DNA of 64,000 bases. Origin: Stereocaulon alpinum. Lineage: Eukaryota > Ascomycota > Lecanoromycetes > Lecanorales > Stereocaulaceae. The stretch is taken from assembly GCA_018257865.1 (NCBI GenBank), contig JAEUBA010000034.1:62001-126000 (forward strand). The letters are read 5' to 3'. The position numbers and the translations under genes were made by a program. How positions within the stretch are numbered: the first letter of the stretch is position 1; the number at the start of each line of letters is the position of its first letter. The notes beneath the pieces are model-generated. The model was given only the letters and a program-made list of their open reading frames with translations, was not told the DNA's origin and searched no databases. Positions 11,068-23,157 of this stretch are shown piece after piece.

Positions 11068-12194
11068 TCAATCCGGTACCAAATTCCCTACAATGGAGCC
11101 TGACCACTCTAGCCACTTCGAAGATAGCATGATATGCTGCGCTTTTGCAGCACCATGATCAAACATCACGAGGAGATTTGTCCCATGAATATCATACAAA
11201 CCAGGCTCTGTACTCATGCGGGGGCTAACAGTCATCTTGTTTACTCGTAAGTAGCTTCACCACTGAGTTGGTAGGATAGCTTGATGATGGCGCACTCGGA
11301 TCCAAGTCCTCGTTCATTTGGAAGCTCACTACGAGCGTACCACAAAAATTGATAATTTGCGGAGCACCAGCGCTGCTATTCAAATCGGTCGGTATGTCAA
11401 TACTTCTACGGTTACCCCATGTCTCACCACTGTCAGTAGACGTGATCGAGACAATAAAGAAAAGTCATTAATCTCGCTTGCGAAGCCTGCCATGAGTGTA
11501 CTTCCACTGATGGTGGCAACGCCTGTCATGCCATCTCGAGACATAATACCAACCCCGGAGTTAGTTGTACGGGCAGTCCAGGTCGCGCCGTCGTCTATAG
11601 AGAACCTTTTCAGCGTATCTTGATCTTGAGCGGAGTTCTCACGTGAGTAGTAGACCTGTAGCGAACTATGTTGGGTGTTATAGCGGAGAAATGGCTCCCA
11701 ATTCCCCGTTGACGGGACCAGGATCCGATGTCGGCTGCCTCAGATTAGGCCCACGTCATGCCCATATCGTCAGAGTAGAAGATCGTGATCCGGGAGAAGG
11801 TGTAAGCCCCTGTTTTGGGATCCTTGGAGTGATTTCTGAAAGCACAGATTACTCAACCGGATGGCAATTGGAGTACATAAGGATTGTCAATATCGTTTGC
11901 GTTCGATGGACCCGAGTGTACTGTACCCCAGACTTGCCACGAGGCCCCGCCGTTCGTGCTCCGAGCAGTTGTAATGATGTTCTTGCCACTGCTGAAAGCG
12001 GTGTAAACGCCCAGAATACTTCCATCGGAGAGGTGGTTAGCTCTGGGGTATGTGCCGGAGCCGAAGACGACAGTACCCCTGGAGAGTTTTGGTGTGACAA
12101 CCTTTCTCCTTACGGTAGTTGTCTCGATTGAGGCGGCTGAACATCTCAACAAAAAGGTGAGGAGCACAAGCAGTTGCATGTATGAACGATACAT
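11068..12194 (-). pseudogene. Secreted sialidase-superfamily (BNR/Asp-box) protein, decayed
   Basis: Reading from 12194 leftward, the frame starts with a signal peptide (MYRSYMQLLVLLTFLLRCSA) and a sialidase-fold segment (GSGTYPRANHLSDGSILGVY). It stops at a TGA (11855-11853) where the expected sequence is PSG-R-V, so CGA to TGA. The similarity continues past the stop as AFRNHSKDPKTGAYTFSRIT. At least three more breaks follow: a frameshift near 11745, another near 11710, and one near 11465. Four Asp-boxes can still be read across frames: STNGGASW, YSDDMGMTW, SIDDGATW, STDSGETW. The original protein was about 375 aa, probably an extracellular glycosidase-like protein. Multiple independent lesions make a sequencing error unlikely. 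Confidence 0.8.
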
Positions 12195-12718
12195 GTTCTA
12201 TGAGTCTGGTATATCATTCCAACGAAGAAGTGCAATCCGGAAATACTAAGATAGATGTGGGCAGAACGAGCGTGAGTCTCGCAAAAGAGCGTGATACTTG
12301 AGTAATGAAGGTATCCAAAGAACGTGATGGGAGGGCTCAGTTTTCATGTCAAGGATATCAAGAACAGAGAAATACAATGCTCTGCATTAGCCTTCTACGA
12401 GCAAAGAAGAGAACATCTAGGGAACTGGACTCAAGCCATCTCCATCGCTACTGCGACAGGGATTACGGTACTACCTCTCTACCTGCTACTACACATCTTG
12501 ACGACTCCTTGACGGGAGAGTACATTGCAAGAGCTTTTATCATTTGCGATGCAACCAAATACTTTCATATTGAAAAGGGGTATGTATTAATATTGGCCGT
12601 CTTTCTGAGACTGATGTTTCTTATCCTTCTATGCAAGGTCCAATCACAGCAATTCTTCGCTTCTGGGCTAACCTGACCCCTCGCCCTATTGTACACATCA
12701 ATCGCATGCTATCCTCTA
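12195..12718. other. Intergenic, no gene
   Basis: About 520 bp between the upstream end of the sialidase relic and the stop codon of CSE1. Short ORFs only; no motif recognised. Confidence 0.4.
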
Positions 12719-15700
12719 CTACTGCATGTATGCTGCAAAGACCAAAGCAACCTCTGGGGGCAATCTTTCCCCCGCGAAACCAGTGACCTTTCCATTTTGC
12801 CTTCGGTCAGCAGCTTTCAAATAGTCGCTTACCCACTTCTTCATGTCCGAAATCTCAGGCCATTGGTCTCTGGTAGGCCTCTTGATGGTGGTGATTTGCG
12901 TGAAGCCGACACCAAAGCTCATGTCATCAGGATCTTGCTCCGCTATTATCTCGTCTGCGGAAGCAAGTATGGGTGGATTTTCCAGAAGCTTCAGCAAAGC
13001 CTCAGTAGTGTATGCCCAACCTTTTTTATACTTCTCGGCGAATGCAGCCGAGTCAGTCAGCGTCTTCGTCAGCGATATCACTGCAGTCTTTCGATCAAGT
13101 GGTCGTAGGAGCTTCTGTGTGTCGGGAAGGATAATGTTCAAGTAAAGTGGAACAAAGACACTGAGGAATCCAGATTAGCGTCATGTCTAACCTAAAGCGC
13201 TTATGCGTTCTGGGAAGTCTCTTACCCTGATTGTACTTGCTCGGCGATACTGATGAAGAAATCTGCGCCAAGCTCTTTGTCGTCTCTGGCAGAAATGACA
13301 TGGTAGAATCTGACAAATCTCAGAGCGAATGTCTCTGTCTTGGAACTTTGTAGCCTGGTAAGAAGTGTCTGTAATATATTCACGTAGTAGTTCTGGAGTA
13401 ATGACCTGATTTCACGGTCATTTGGAATGCCGAGCCAACAGCGAGGTCAGAATTTCTTACATTGGGAAGTTGGCGATAACACACTCTAACAACTCCATTC
13501 CATAGATCTCGTTGGTCTTTGTAGACACTAGGTGGTGGAATATGCCCAAAATGATTTCTAATTGGTTATTTTGCGCAATGTAAGATGCCCCCCGAGGAAT
13601 GATGGATGAGAGGAGGCGGACGAGGGCCGGCACGTTGCCTTTCGAAGTCCATAATTCTGGACTTAGGATGGGTGCTACTAGGGATTGATAGTACTCGGAG
13701 AGTGTCCCCGATGGGTTGGCCTCCAGAAGTGCAGCGAACAACTGGAATACGTAGGGCACGAACTCTGCTTTGTATCAGACCAAAGAGCTCGACAATAACG
13801 ACAAGGTTCTCAGCATCGCTTACCTTGTGCATCACTCTGTAAGACGCCCGCGAACGGCACATAAAGGCCGGTCTCAAGTTTATCGGGTTGCGATGGTGCT
13901 GCGAATCTAGTCGGAGTGTAAGCCCCTACCGCCGTGAAATTTAGTGAACTAATGAAGTTTACCGAATGAGAGCCCCAACCGCTTCAAAAAGATAGTAACA
14001 AAACCTTGGGTTGCTCGGATTTTGGCAGCTTATCTGTATTATCTTCCCGAAGTGGGCGATCGCTGTATCCACCATGGGAAGAACACCTTCCCTGATGACG
14101 ATGAGGACTCGCATAATGCAGCGCATTAAGAACTCGTTCTCCTGCAACTTCGCAGGCTCGGTCTCCTTCTCTATCAGACCAAACAAATGTTGTAACAATT
14201 GCGCTGAGAGACCTTCAACCCTTGTTCGATTAACCACAGGCTGTTTTGCGCTGGTCACGAGTGCCATAGTACGCTCCAGGGCAATGGCGGCATATGTGTA
14301 TACAACGTAATTTGATGATCCAAGATGCTTTACTAGGAGTGGGAAAGCGTCCTGCCATTGCATCGCAGTGATTTGGGACCGAAAAATGTACAGGTATTTG
14401 ATCGCATCAACCTGGAGGACGGGTTCCGTGCCAGCGTCGGACACTAAGTCATTAGCAATGTGTTTCTGGAAGAATTCGATGACATTGGCAAAGTCATTGG
14501 TGCTTGTAACGCCTTGGCTCGTTGTAACAGTGCCTTTGGCAGCGATTGACGAGTAGAGATACACAGCTGTATCCTTTGACTTCCAATTGGCCGAAGGATC
14601 CTTGGAATAATCTTTCATGTAGTGCTCTACATATCGAAGTACAACCGTCGAAACCAAGCTTTCGAACTTTGCCATCAATTGTCGAAGGAAGTCTGTTGCT
14701 GCCCGCCGCCGGGTATCACTATCGGAGCCTTCGAGATCTCTCCGGATGAATTCAATCGGTTCGTCCTCGAAAAGTTCCATGTCAGACTCCCGCAAGCTCA
14801 TGTTCGGTAAGATCACTCTTTCGACGACCTGGTTCAAGGTGGACTCGTCGTGGAACGTCTGCGCATGTTCGGCGATACTTGTGACCGCGGTCAAGAATTG
14901 GAGGGCTTTGCTAACCAAGATGTCATATTTTGTTTCTGGTCCCACTGTGGTTAGGAGGTTCCATGAGCTTCCGATAAATTGGCCAATATGGCCACCGAAC
15001 GCGTCCTCATACTTCTTCACCCACAACTCAAGCACTTCGAGAATGCCCGCCTTGACATGCTCTAAAGGCCCTGCTTCACTATCATCCTCGGTCTCCAAAA
15101 GCTTATTATCGTACGTTAGGTACTTGTGAAGCAATGTCGTTACCGCAGGAAGGTTGTCTTCGAAGACGGGTGGTAGATCCTGGACAGACAAATCGTAGAA
15201 CAACTTGATGATCAAATTCAAGGTTGCAAACAGCTGTAACAGTGCCGCCTTGTCTGTCTGATCCTGGTCGATCATCCGGTCGGTGCTCTGTGATTACCAC
15301 CGTTAGTCTCATCATCTGACGCTCAGCACCCAGTTGACTCGAGACCTACTTCAATCAACGCTAAGAACGGTGTGCCAAACTTGCTCAGGACATGGTTGAT
15401 CTCCGTGAACAAAGGATCCGAACGGTACAGGGGCCGCCATCTCTTGAATATTGAATGTGCGACTTGTAGTACTCCATTGTTGGTCTTCGGATTGTCCGGC
15501 GTGAGTCGAGACACCAGATCCTGCATACTGGTCAGATACATGTTGATGTGTCTTCTATGTCCCGACAACGTACGTCGACAAGTGTATCCCATCTCTCCCA
15601 GAAATCACTGTCCGCTATTACACCAATTGCATCACCCAGCTGGTATTGGATATTTGAAGGTACGGAGATCATGAGCCCAATGAGCTCTTGCTTGATAGCG

Positions 15701-16066
15701 ATGACTTCATTCTGCGGGAGTCGGTGGTTGCCATCCTCGTCCTGTTCCTGATTAGCGGGAGAGTACCTCAATCGATGGTTTCAGAATATATACCTACAGT
15801 CCAATTCCTCTTGACGTGATTCTTAAAGTATAGTGCGCTTGCTAGTCGAGCGGTACTGCTGTATGTATCCGAGGCTACGATGTGAAGTAGCGATAATGAG
15901 AAGTTGGGCTTCTTCTCCTCTTTCTTGATCGCAAGCTCGGCTATAGGCAAAATTTAGAAATTTCGTGTGACGATATTGAGAGGACGTGTAGCAGACCTTC
16001 CTTGTTGTGTGAAGGATCTAAGCTTGCCTCTAAGACCTTTGCAAGTCCCTGGAGATCCACAGCCAT
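12719..16066 (-). CDS. CSE1: Importin-alpha re-exporter Cse1/CAS (exportin-2)
   Basis: Karyopherin that returns importin-alpha to the cytoplasm with RanGTP. Nine exons (minus): 16066-15997, 15940-15798, 15741-15574, 15520-15350, 15287-13963, 13906-13824, 13764-13461, 13405-13226, 13160-12719. Introns are 53-65 nt and all frames close, giving 961 aa, the usual length. The N-terminal importin-beta segment reads SLDPSHNKEAELAIKKEEKK, then ASALYFKNHVKRNWTDEDGN. The central HEAT-repeat body includes FIRRDLEGSDSDTRRRAATD (the CAS/Cse1 signature). The C-terminal CAS domain includes SLLQNYYVNILQTLLTRLQ and ends GERLPPEVALVFAAYMQ. The second-intron acceptor was chosen at GAACAG because it restores NWTDEDGN, which is conserved in yeast Cse1. 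The gene is divergent from TSC2. Confidence 0.95.
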
Positions 16067-16764
16067 TGTCTGACAGCTTCAGATGTCAGGGTGTGGTCCT
16101 CTGAGCTTGTTTACTTTAGCAAACAAACTTTCTAGAGCTAAATTGCGCTTTGAGGAGTGAGGCCAACCGTGGAACAGTTAAACGCAATAGACGCCGGGAC
16201 GCTCCTGTAATGCTTCTTGGCTGATATAATTGCTCTGCAAATGATTCTAAAAGCTCTCTGAAATATACAAATATATGCATGGCCACATACAGAGAAGAGT
16301 CCGTTACAAGTCGAAGTTGAAAGGAGTGAAGAAAGGTTAGTTGAGTGATGCCGGCTTGTTTGGCCACGAGATGGACTGCTGGGGCTGTAGTAGTTGAGGG
16401 TCAGGCCTCTCAGGTTGCCCCAAGGTGTCGTTAATGTGCTGATATATCTCTTAGATGAACCAAATTCAGCTGTGAGGACCAGAGCTTCGAATCTGTGTGG
16501 TAGGTCATTATGGCCCCAATTTCCCTTTTCCTTGACGCTAGAAAGATCGTCGGAAGACTTTCGCGGACCTCGCTTGCTCTAAAGATCCGCTCCTTATCCA
16601 CCGCGACGTCAGCAGGCTTTTAGATACCATTAGCATTCATGTTCTGCCCCCTACTCGAATACCGCTCTTGTTCTGGTTTTTGGAGTCACTAAATTCATGC
16701 CAAAGCGGGTCCTTGCTCGACGCCTTCATCGCCCCTTTAGGGCCGAATCTTGCACCCTATTTCC
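16067..16764. other. Divergent promoter region between CSE1 and TSC2
   Basis: About 700 bp that must contain both promoters and 5' leaders. No supported ORF, repeat or named binding site was seen. Confidence 0.5.
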
Positions 16765-19700
16765 ATGCAACCAGACAAATTTAAGACCCCCGAAGATGAT
16801 TCTTCGAAGCTACTGAGAGGAAGACGAAGCCCAGGCTCGACCCGGCGGTCAGAAGATCGTTCGAAAAGGTATGGCGAGCGTGAAAATGCCACTAAGCATC
16901 TACTTACTCAGAACATAGAAGCAGCAGCCCTGTCGATCCCGAAGAGATTCTCAAGGCCAGGATTTTGCGTGAGCTGAGTCCTGTTCATTCCCTGGACCAA
17001 AGAATAGCTGCTGCATGTAGGATCTGCAAAGACATCGATTCTTACTCCACAAAGATCATCACCGCGATATGGAGCGTGACAGAGGATTGGGCATCGGAAA
17101 ATGCACCGCTAGATGCTCATGAGGCCTTACATGCTCTTCTAAAAAGAATCTACGAGCTCATCGTAATTTCGTTCTCTCCGACTGCGGCGAGTCTCCAAAT
17201 AACGGCCTTGGTAGACCTTACCAGAAACGGACAATATCTTGAACCCTTCGAAGCAGATCTCGTGTTATTCCTGACGTCGTCTCTTGAAAGTCTATATGTG
17301 GCAGCCGCAAACGCCCGTGAACGCCAACACGGAGAGAACAAGAGCAGGACTGCTTCCAGCAAAGACAGCTCGAGTACAGACAACATATCAAGCAGAACGT
17401 CACGCCTGCCTAAAGACATACCTAGAGAAGTGAAAACTTTGAGAGACTTCTTCTACTTGATCGACGACATTATTACTCATAAACCCGACGCATTCGCTGA
17501 TCTACAGCTCGAAGTTCTGATCGAACTTGTCACGTCGATTGCGCAGAGGACAACCGCGAAGAAAGATTTACATGGCGTCGTCAAAATCTTACGGGCTGTC
17601 TCAACCCGCGAAAAGATCCCCTCGGATATCTTGGTGCGTTGTGTTCGTGTCTTGTGCACTATCTACGGTGTACCAGGTATAAGCTTCGGGGACGAGCTCT
17701 GGGTTTGCCTCAAGGCTTTATTGCAGTCCGACCTGCCACGACCCGGAGCTCGGAGAATTGCGACCAACGCGTTACTGGGTATCCTCAATGATTCTTCTAC
17801 AGAAAGTGAGGCAAACCAGGCGATTCCAATGACTCGTGGAGCTTTGCTCACAGTGGGACGCATTGCTGGAGATCTCGATGTTGCTGGGCTAATCATCAAG
17901 CAAATACCACCCCTTATAGACGGCCTAAACCATGTGTATACAACACAGCCACAGCTGGGGGACGATGTATTGCTGGTAGCCAGATCACTGTTATCCAGCT
18001 TTGACTCACTCGCCCATTTTACTACCACTTGTGGCCCTGATCTTGACAATTTCACCTTGGATACCTTCGTCACAGACATTGAAACAGCATCACAGCTGTC
18101 ACCTCTGAATATTGTGGAAGGATCCGCAGAAATGCCCGAGCAAGCGGTAGACTGTCTCATTCAGATGTTTCTCAGATGCTTATCAGACTCCGCATCCAAA
18201 ACCTCACATTTGTATAAGGTCCTCCTAGCTGCAGTGGCGCCCCCAAATCCAATAAATATTCGTCTCAAAGTCATGAAACTTCTATCACGCTTGAGATGTG
18301 ACTCCAAAGGGGCCATTAGAATTACGAAACTACCGGATAGCCAGAGCCTAGCAGGCGATCTCTGCCGAACAGAAGCCACAGCACCTAGAATAAAATCCGA
18401 TGAAGCATCTTCAACCAGGACTTCGATGTATGACCGGCCTCAGTCAATCAGACAAAGTCGATCTAGCGCAATTGAGATGACAAAGGTCGTGCGATCAAGA
18501 TCAGCGACAAGATCATCTAATCTGAGAGATGAGTACTCTCACGCAACGCCTCCATTATGGATGTACGATGGCGAAAAGAAAGGCTTGCCCGAAGATCCAC
18601 CCAACGGACCAAGCCAAGTCGTCTTTTCCGGTATCCCAAATTCAACCAGTCCATTCACTCTCGATATTAGCTCTTGGCTAGATGTCGTGATTCAGGTGCT
18701 AGATAGTGACAGTGATTGGGAGGTATACAGCTACATCCTGGTCCATTTGCCATCTCAACTTACGAATCGTACGCTATGCGCACGGCATGTGAGACAGCTA
18801 CAGACCTTACACAATCTAGTGGTCGATCAGCTCGAGAAAGGCTCATTCCACAAACCACCTCGGCATACAGGCATGAAGATGGGAGATGTTGCTCTTTGCC
18901 TGTATCACATCCTCACAATGCTTGTAGCCTATCATGAACATTTCGGCAGGCGCGAATTGGATAATGCAGTGAGGACATTTCTGGCCGGAATCAGCAAGTA
19001 TGACCGGGCTGGAAAGTGCTGTATTGACGCACTAGCCCTGTGCTGTCATGAGATTCCTTCTGTCGTTGACAGGCATGTCTTGAACATCATCCAGAAGATG
19101 TCCCAGAAGATAACACAATCACTGGCTGTCGACATTCTTGAGTTCTTACTGGGCCTTGCCAGATTGCCAGAGGCCTGCTCGAGTGCCACGACGAAGTTGC
19201 CAGAAGGACGTTCAAGCGGAGGTGGAGAGGATGGAACGTTCTTCAAGATGGTATTTGGCATATGCATTAGCTACATACAATCGACAAGAGAACAGCGCCA
19301 GAAATCTGCCGACGAGAGCCAAGGGCAAGCCAGTGGACGTTCTAACCGTCAGAGCGCCACTTCGGCAGAAATTGCGAATACGATAGAACATCATAGGGCT
19401 ACTGATCTCCGTGTCGATCTCTCGGAATACATCTATATTTTGGCCTATCACGTGATCATCTTCTGGTTCCTGGAGATCGACATTAGTCGACGAGCCCAGC
19501 ATGTCGGTTGGATAGCGAAGGAGCTCGCTTGGAAAGACAGCTTCGGCAACGAAGTTCTAGAAGAGCAAAGTCAGGTGATATTGGACATGATGCACCGAAC
19601 TGCATTCTCGAATCTTGGCGAAACGGAACCTGATCGAGACTTTACTGAACCAAGAGAGTCCCCAACAAGGAAAACGTGGCTGGTAGGCATGAGCATTATT

Positions 19701-20864
19701 ACAGTCGAAGTTCTTCCAAGCTTGGAACTCGGACAATATACTAAGAGGCAAGCATCAGGCACAACACATGCCCTCTACCACCACAATATATCCCGCTTGC
19801 CTGATCACCATGTTCGAGACCACAACAATGCACCTGGCTCTCTCAATGCGGCACAAGTAGGCGTCTACCCAAACCATATGTTCTTGCAGTTAAGCTCCAC
19901 AATCGCGCCAATACCAATTCCCTTGCAGCCTGTGGTGCTCCCAGACGACGACTTTACCAAGCGAGCTCTGAGCAGTTTCGATCGCACAGATACTGTTGAT
20001 GGCCACAAATCAGGTGTGATATACATCGGGTATGAACAGTCGGAAGAGAGCGCTATTCTTGCAAACACTTGCGGGACAAGAGCTTACGAGGAATTTCTTG
20101 CTGGTCTTGGAACTTCTGTTCAACTTCGAGGCGCTAAATTCAACACTCAAGGCCTTGATAGAGAATCCAATATTGATGGCACACACACCTACGCCTGGCG
20201 AGATCGAGTTACAGAGATCGTCTTCCATGTCGCTACCATGATGCCAACAGACCTTGAGAATGATCCTCATAGCAACAACAAGAAGAGGCACGTCGGTAAC
20301 GACAGGGTGAAGATCATCTACAATAATTCTGGCCAAGCATTCAAGTTTGACACTTTCCCTTCGGACTTCAATAACGTCAACATCGTGATTTCTCCAGAGG
20401 CACTTACAGACGGAGAACTCACAACTGAACAATTTCAGTCTCGCGATGCAGTAAAGGCACAGTCTTCGGCCATAGATCAAACTAAGTTCTTTCAAGTCCA
20501 AACCCTATGCTCACCGGACTTCCCAACATTGTCCTTTGCAGCCACCCCAAAGGTAGTCTCAGCCGGCGCCTTGCCCGCAATTGTCCGTCAAATTGCCTTG
20601 AACGCCTCTGTATTCGCTCACGTCTGGTCAGAAACATTGGGTCAAGGGAAGTACATCTCTAGCTGGCGCTCTAGGTTACAACAGATCAATCGATTAAGGG
20701 AGAAATATGGGAACTCACAAACCTCGGCCAATGTGTCATACCCTATGCCGGCAAATGCACCCGCATATGTCGATGGCAACGAGTGGATAGGCACCGTAAC
20801 CATGGGAGGAATGAGGGAAAGGGATCAACTGTTGATGGGGCTCGACTTTACACGATGGACATAA
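16765..20864 (+). CDS. TSC2: Tuberin (Tsc2) homologue, Rheb GTPase-activating protein
   Basis: 1349 aa from exons 16765-16868 and 16919-20864 (50-nt intron; the CATAG acceptor at 16918 is required to keep frame, because the earlier TTACTCAG acceptor gives a stop or a wrong frame). Exon 1 encodes a basic, Ser-rich tail. Residues about 45-780 are helical tuberin repeats. The RapGAP domain spans about 1065-1250 (GVIYIGYEQSEESAILANTC, then AWRDRVTEIVFHVATMMPT). The catalytic asparagine thumb lies in HVGNDRVKIIYNNSG, with Asn1162 as the predicted key residue. C-terminal FVQT/SPDF-like strands complete the domain. It inactivates Rheb and restrains TORC1. The protein is shorter than human tuberin, mainly because of a reduced linker. 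S. cerevisiae lacks it; S. pombe and many filamentous fungi have it. Confidence 0.92.
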
Positions 20865-21428
20865 TGGCGTACTGTAAAGCGGACCTGAAGCTGACTGGAT
20901 ATGCACATGGAGTTTGGGAGCAGAACCGGTCAAACAGCACGGTTCGGGTAGGAGGCGTTTGGCGGATAAAAGCTCGGCGCCTTATAGCGACATATTGTAA
21001 CTGTCACTGGAACACTTTTTCCTTTTCAACACTACCCTTGGCGTCATTCGCTCGCTGGCGTGCATGAAAAGGAGGCATTCGAGGAAGTGGCTGCGCTTGA
21101 TTGCACAGTATACACTGAAATCTGGTATTATCTTTTCCGGTACTGCCTTGTGCATTGTTGATGTGATATATCTTTTGCCCTCCTTACGCCACTGCTTGTT
21201 TGCACATCACCAGGTTGTGTTACAAGTGATGTGATATAAGGAGCTAGAACATTATGATGACGTGCTTTTGGGTCGCCGAAGTCATCGTTGTCTATGGAAT
21301 TCGTGACGTTTTATTTTCTGTCGTTATACGAGAGTAAGCGGTAGCTGACTGACTGATGGGACCGTACCACAGGATCATAAAGGTATGTAGCAACGATGAT
21401 CATGCCGCCTCGTCACCAATCACCACCC
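20865..21428. other. Convergent intergenic region (TSC2 and GST 3' ends)
   Basis: 560 bp of 3' flanking sequence. The 11-mer GATGTGATATA occurs twice (about 21159 and 21228), which is probably incidental. No gene seen. Confidence 0.4.
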
Positions 21429-22073
21429 TCATTGCGAGAACTTCTTCAACGCCGGTCTTTTCCCCACTCTCCCCATCCACCCCCTCACATTCCCAACCTC
21501 ACTCAAATCCACCTTCATAAAAGTCATCCACCGCATAAAAGTCCACACATGCGTATCCGCCAAACAATACTCCTCCCCTAAAAGGAACTCCTTACCTTCC
21601 AAAGCTCCATCGAGAACCTCAAACCAATTTTTCAAATCGGCTTTGGCCCTTTCGGCGTCCGCTGGCCCCTTTCCGCGTTCCTTCCCGGGCTTAGAGCCGC
21701 CCATCCCCATGGAATCCATAAAGCGACCACCCGCTTCTGCAATAGTGATATTTGCCCAAGCGATCCACTTCATAGCTTCGCCGCGTCGTGGGCTGAGCGC
21801 TGGATAGAGCTGATACTTTTCACCAAATGTCTCGCCGAGGTACATGGTTATAGCAGACGATTCCCAGATCGGGACGCCGTCGTGTACGATGGCTGGGACG
21901 CGTCCGCTTGGATTGACATTTTTGAGGTAGGAGGGGGTTCTGGTGTCGCCCTTTTCAAGAGAGAGATCGACGCGTTCGCATAGCGGGGCTCCGTGGCTGT
22001 GCTCGAGCTCGGCGAAGACGGCGTTAGTGCATTCGGAGGTGGAGTTTGGGATGTGGTAGAATGTTATCGCCAT
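21429..22073 (-). CDS. Glutathione S-transferase
   Basis: 214 aa, intronless. The N-terminal thioredoxin-like domain (1 to about 85) has the conserved cis-proline context NPSGRVPAIV (Pro60) and the glutathione-binding Glu-Ser pair (WESSAITMYLGE, residues 71-72). The all-helical C-terminal domain (about 95-214) contains FLLGEEYCLADTHVWTFMRW, the usual N-capping box region. It is most like bacterial-type and fungal cytosolic GSTs used in detoxification. The catalytic residue cannot be named with certainty: a Ser or Cys in SECTN (11-16) is the candidate. It lies tail-to-tail with TSC2. Confidence 0.9.
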   Translation of the reverse strand: MAITFYHIPNSTSECTNAVFAELEHSHGAPLCERVDLSLEKGDTRTPSYLKNVNPSGRVPAIVHDGVPIWESSAITMYLGETFGEKYQLYPALSPRRGEAMKWIAWANITIAEAGGRFMDSMGMGGSKPGKERGKGPADAERAKADLKNWFEVLDGALEGKEFLLGEEYCLADTHVWTFMRWMTFMKVDLSEVGNVRGWMGRVGKRPALKKFSQ

Positions 22074-23157
22074 GTTTGTTTGTGCGTTGAGAGGTGAGGG
22101 ATTGAGTTTGAAGCGACATTGATTTGGTACTTTGCTCCACCTTTATCTGCAGTAGCCTTCTCTAGGCAGCCATTACAACTCTGAGTCATACATACGCAGT
22201 TCAAGCTAATGCAGGACACCGTTCAGCTCACATGGTCTGTGCAGGGGTTAGAAAGTAGGCTTGGTGGGGTCGCATAAACGTACAATATCCTGGCATAAAT
22301 AGCCTATACCTCACAAAAGCTTACGCTGTCTCAGATTTCCTTTCCTCTCAAAGTTCCCACAGCAGATACCATACCATGTCCGGAACGCGGGGTTAGGCAT
22401 ATGACCTGCCATGGGTGTAATGTTAGGTTGTAAGATGATATAGCCATCTCGGCAATATAGGTAAGGGAGAATGGTCTAGGGTCGGAGGCATGCAACATCG
22501 TCAACAGGACAGACGTCAAGACGAAATGAGGGATCGCAGAGGCGATTGGAATGCGAGAGGGTGTACAAAAAAAGCTAGTAGCAAGAAAAGCTACCTGATA
22601 CAAGATCCAACGGATCCCATGTTTTGTTTTCCGTCAGAATGAGGGACTTTACTCGAGGCTGCATCGCCTCTTTGACAGCTTTCCCGATCCAGACGGTTCG
22701 ATTATTTGAGTGAGGACCGATGAACTGTGCGTGCACCAGCGAGACTCATGACGATCTGAAGCAACCCAGGGTCTGTGCTGCGGCAGTCTGTCACAATGAT
22801 TGTTCATCGCTGGGAAGAGAGCCATCCTGGGTTGATTGTGGTTTCTGGGGAGGCTCTCAGAGATTGGTATATGGAGATGGTGCCGTTGAGGTACTATCCG
22901 AGGCCTGGATACATCGGACCCTGGGAGGACATCTAAACCGGGTCATGGATCGGAAATGTCTGATGACGAAATGGAACGAGTTCGGCGGTCTGTGAGTTGG
23001 TGAGTGTGAAGGCGAGCGTGTATTGTCAGTGGGGGAACAGCTTTAAGTGTAAGAGATGAGATTCTATGGTTGGGTATCTAATTTGCAGTTGTATAAGTGA
23101 ACGTGTCACAAACCTGCTCTACTCTTACAGTTAAGCAAAGGTTCTCCTATCTCCCAT
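22074..23157. other. Intergenic, no recognisable gene
   Basis: 1.1 kb between the GST start and the PET127 stop. Two 90-residue ORFs (minus 22603-22331, plus 22720-22995) have unremarkable composition and no recognised motif. Left uncalled. Confidence 0.4.

Noticed and set aside
13566..13877. 103-residue minus ORF inside CSE1
   Set aside because: It reads the wrong frame and crosses two CSE1 splice sites; the spliced Cse1 model explains the sequence.
20010..20501. 163-residue minus ORF opposite the TSC2 GAP domain
   Set aside because: Antisense shadow of a conserved catalytic domain; no family features of its own.
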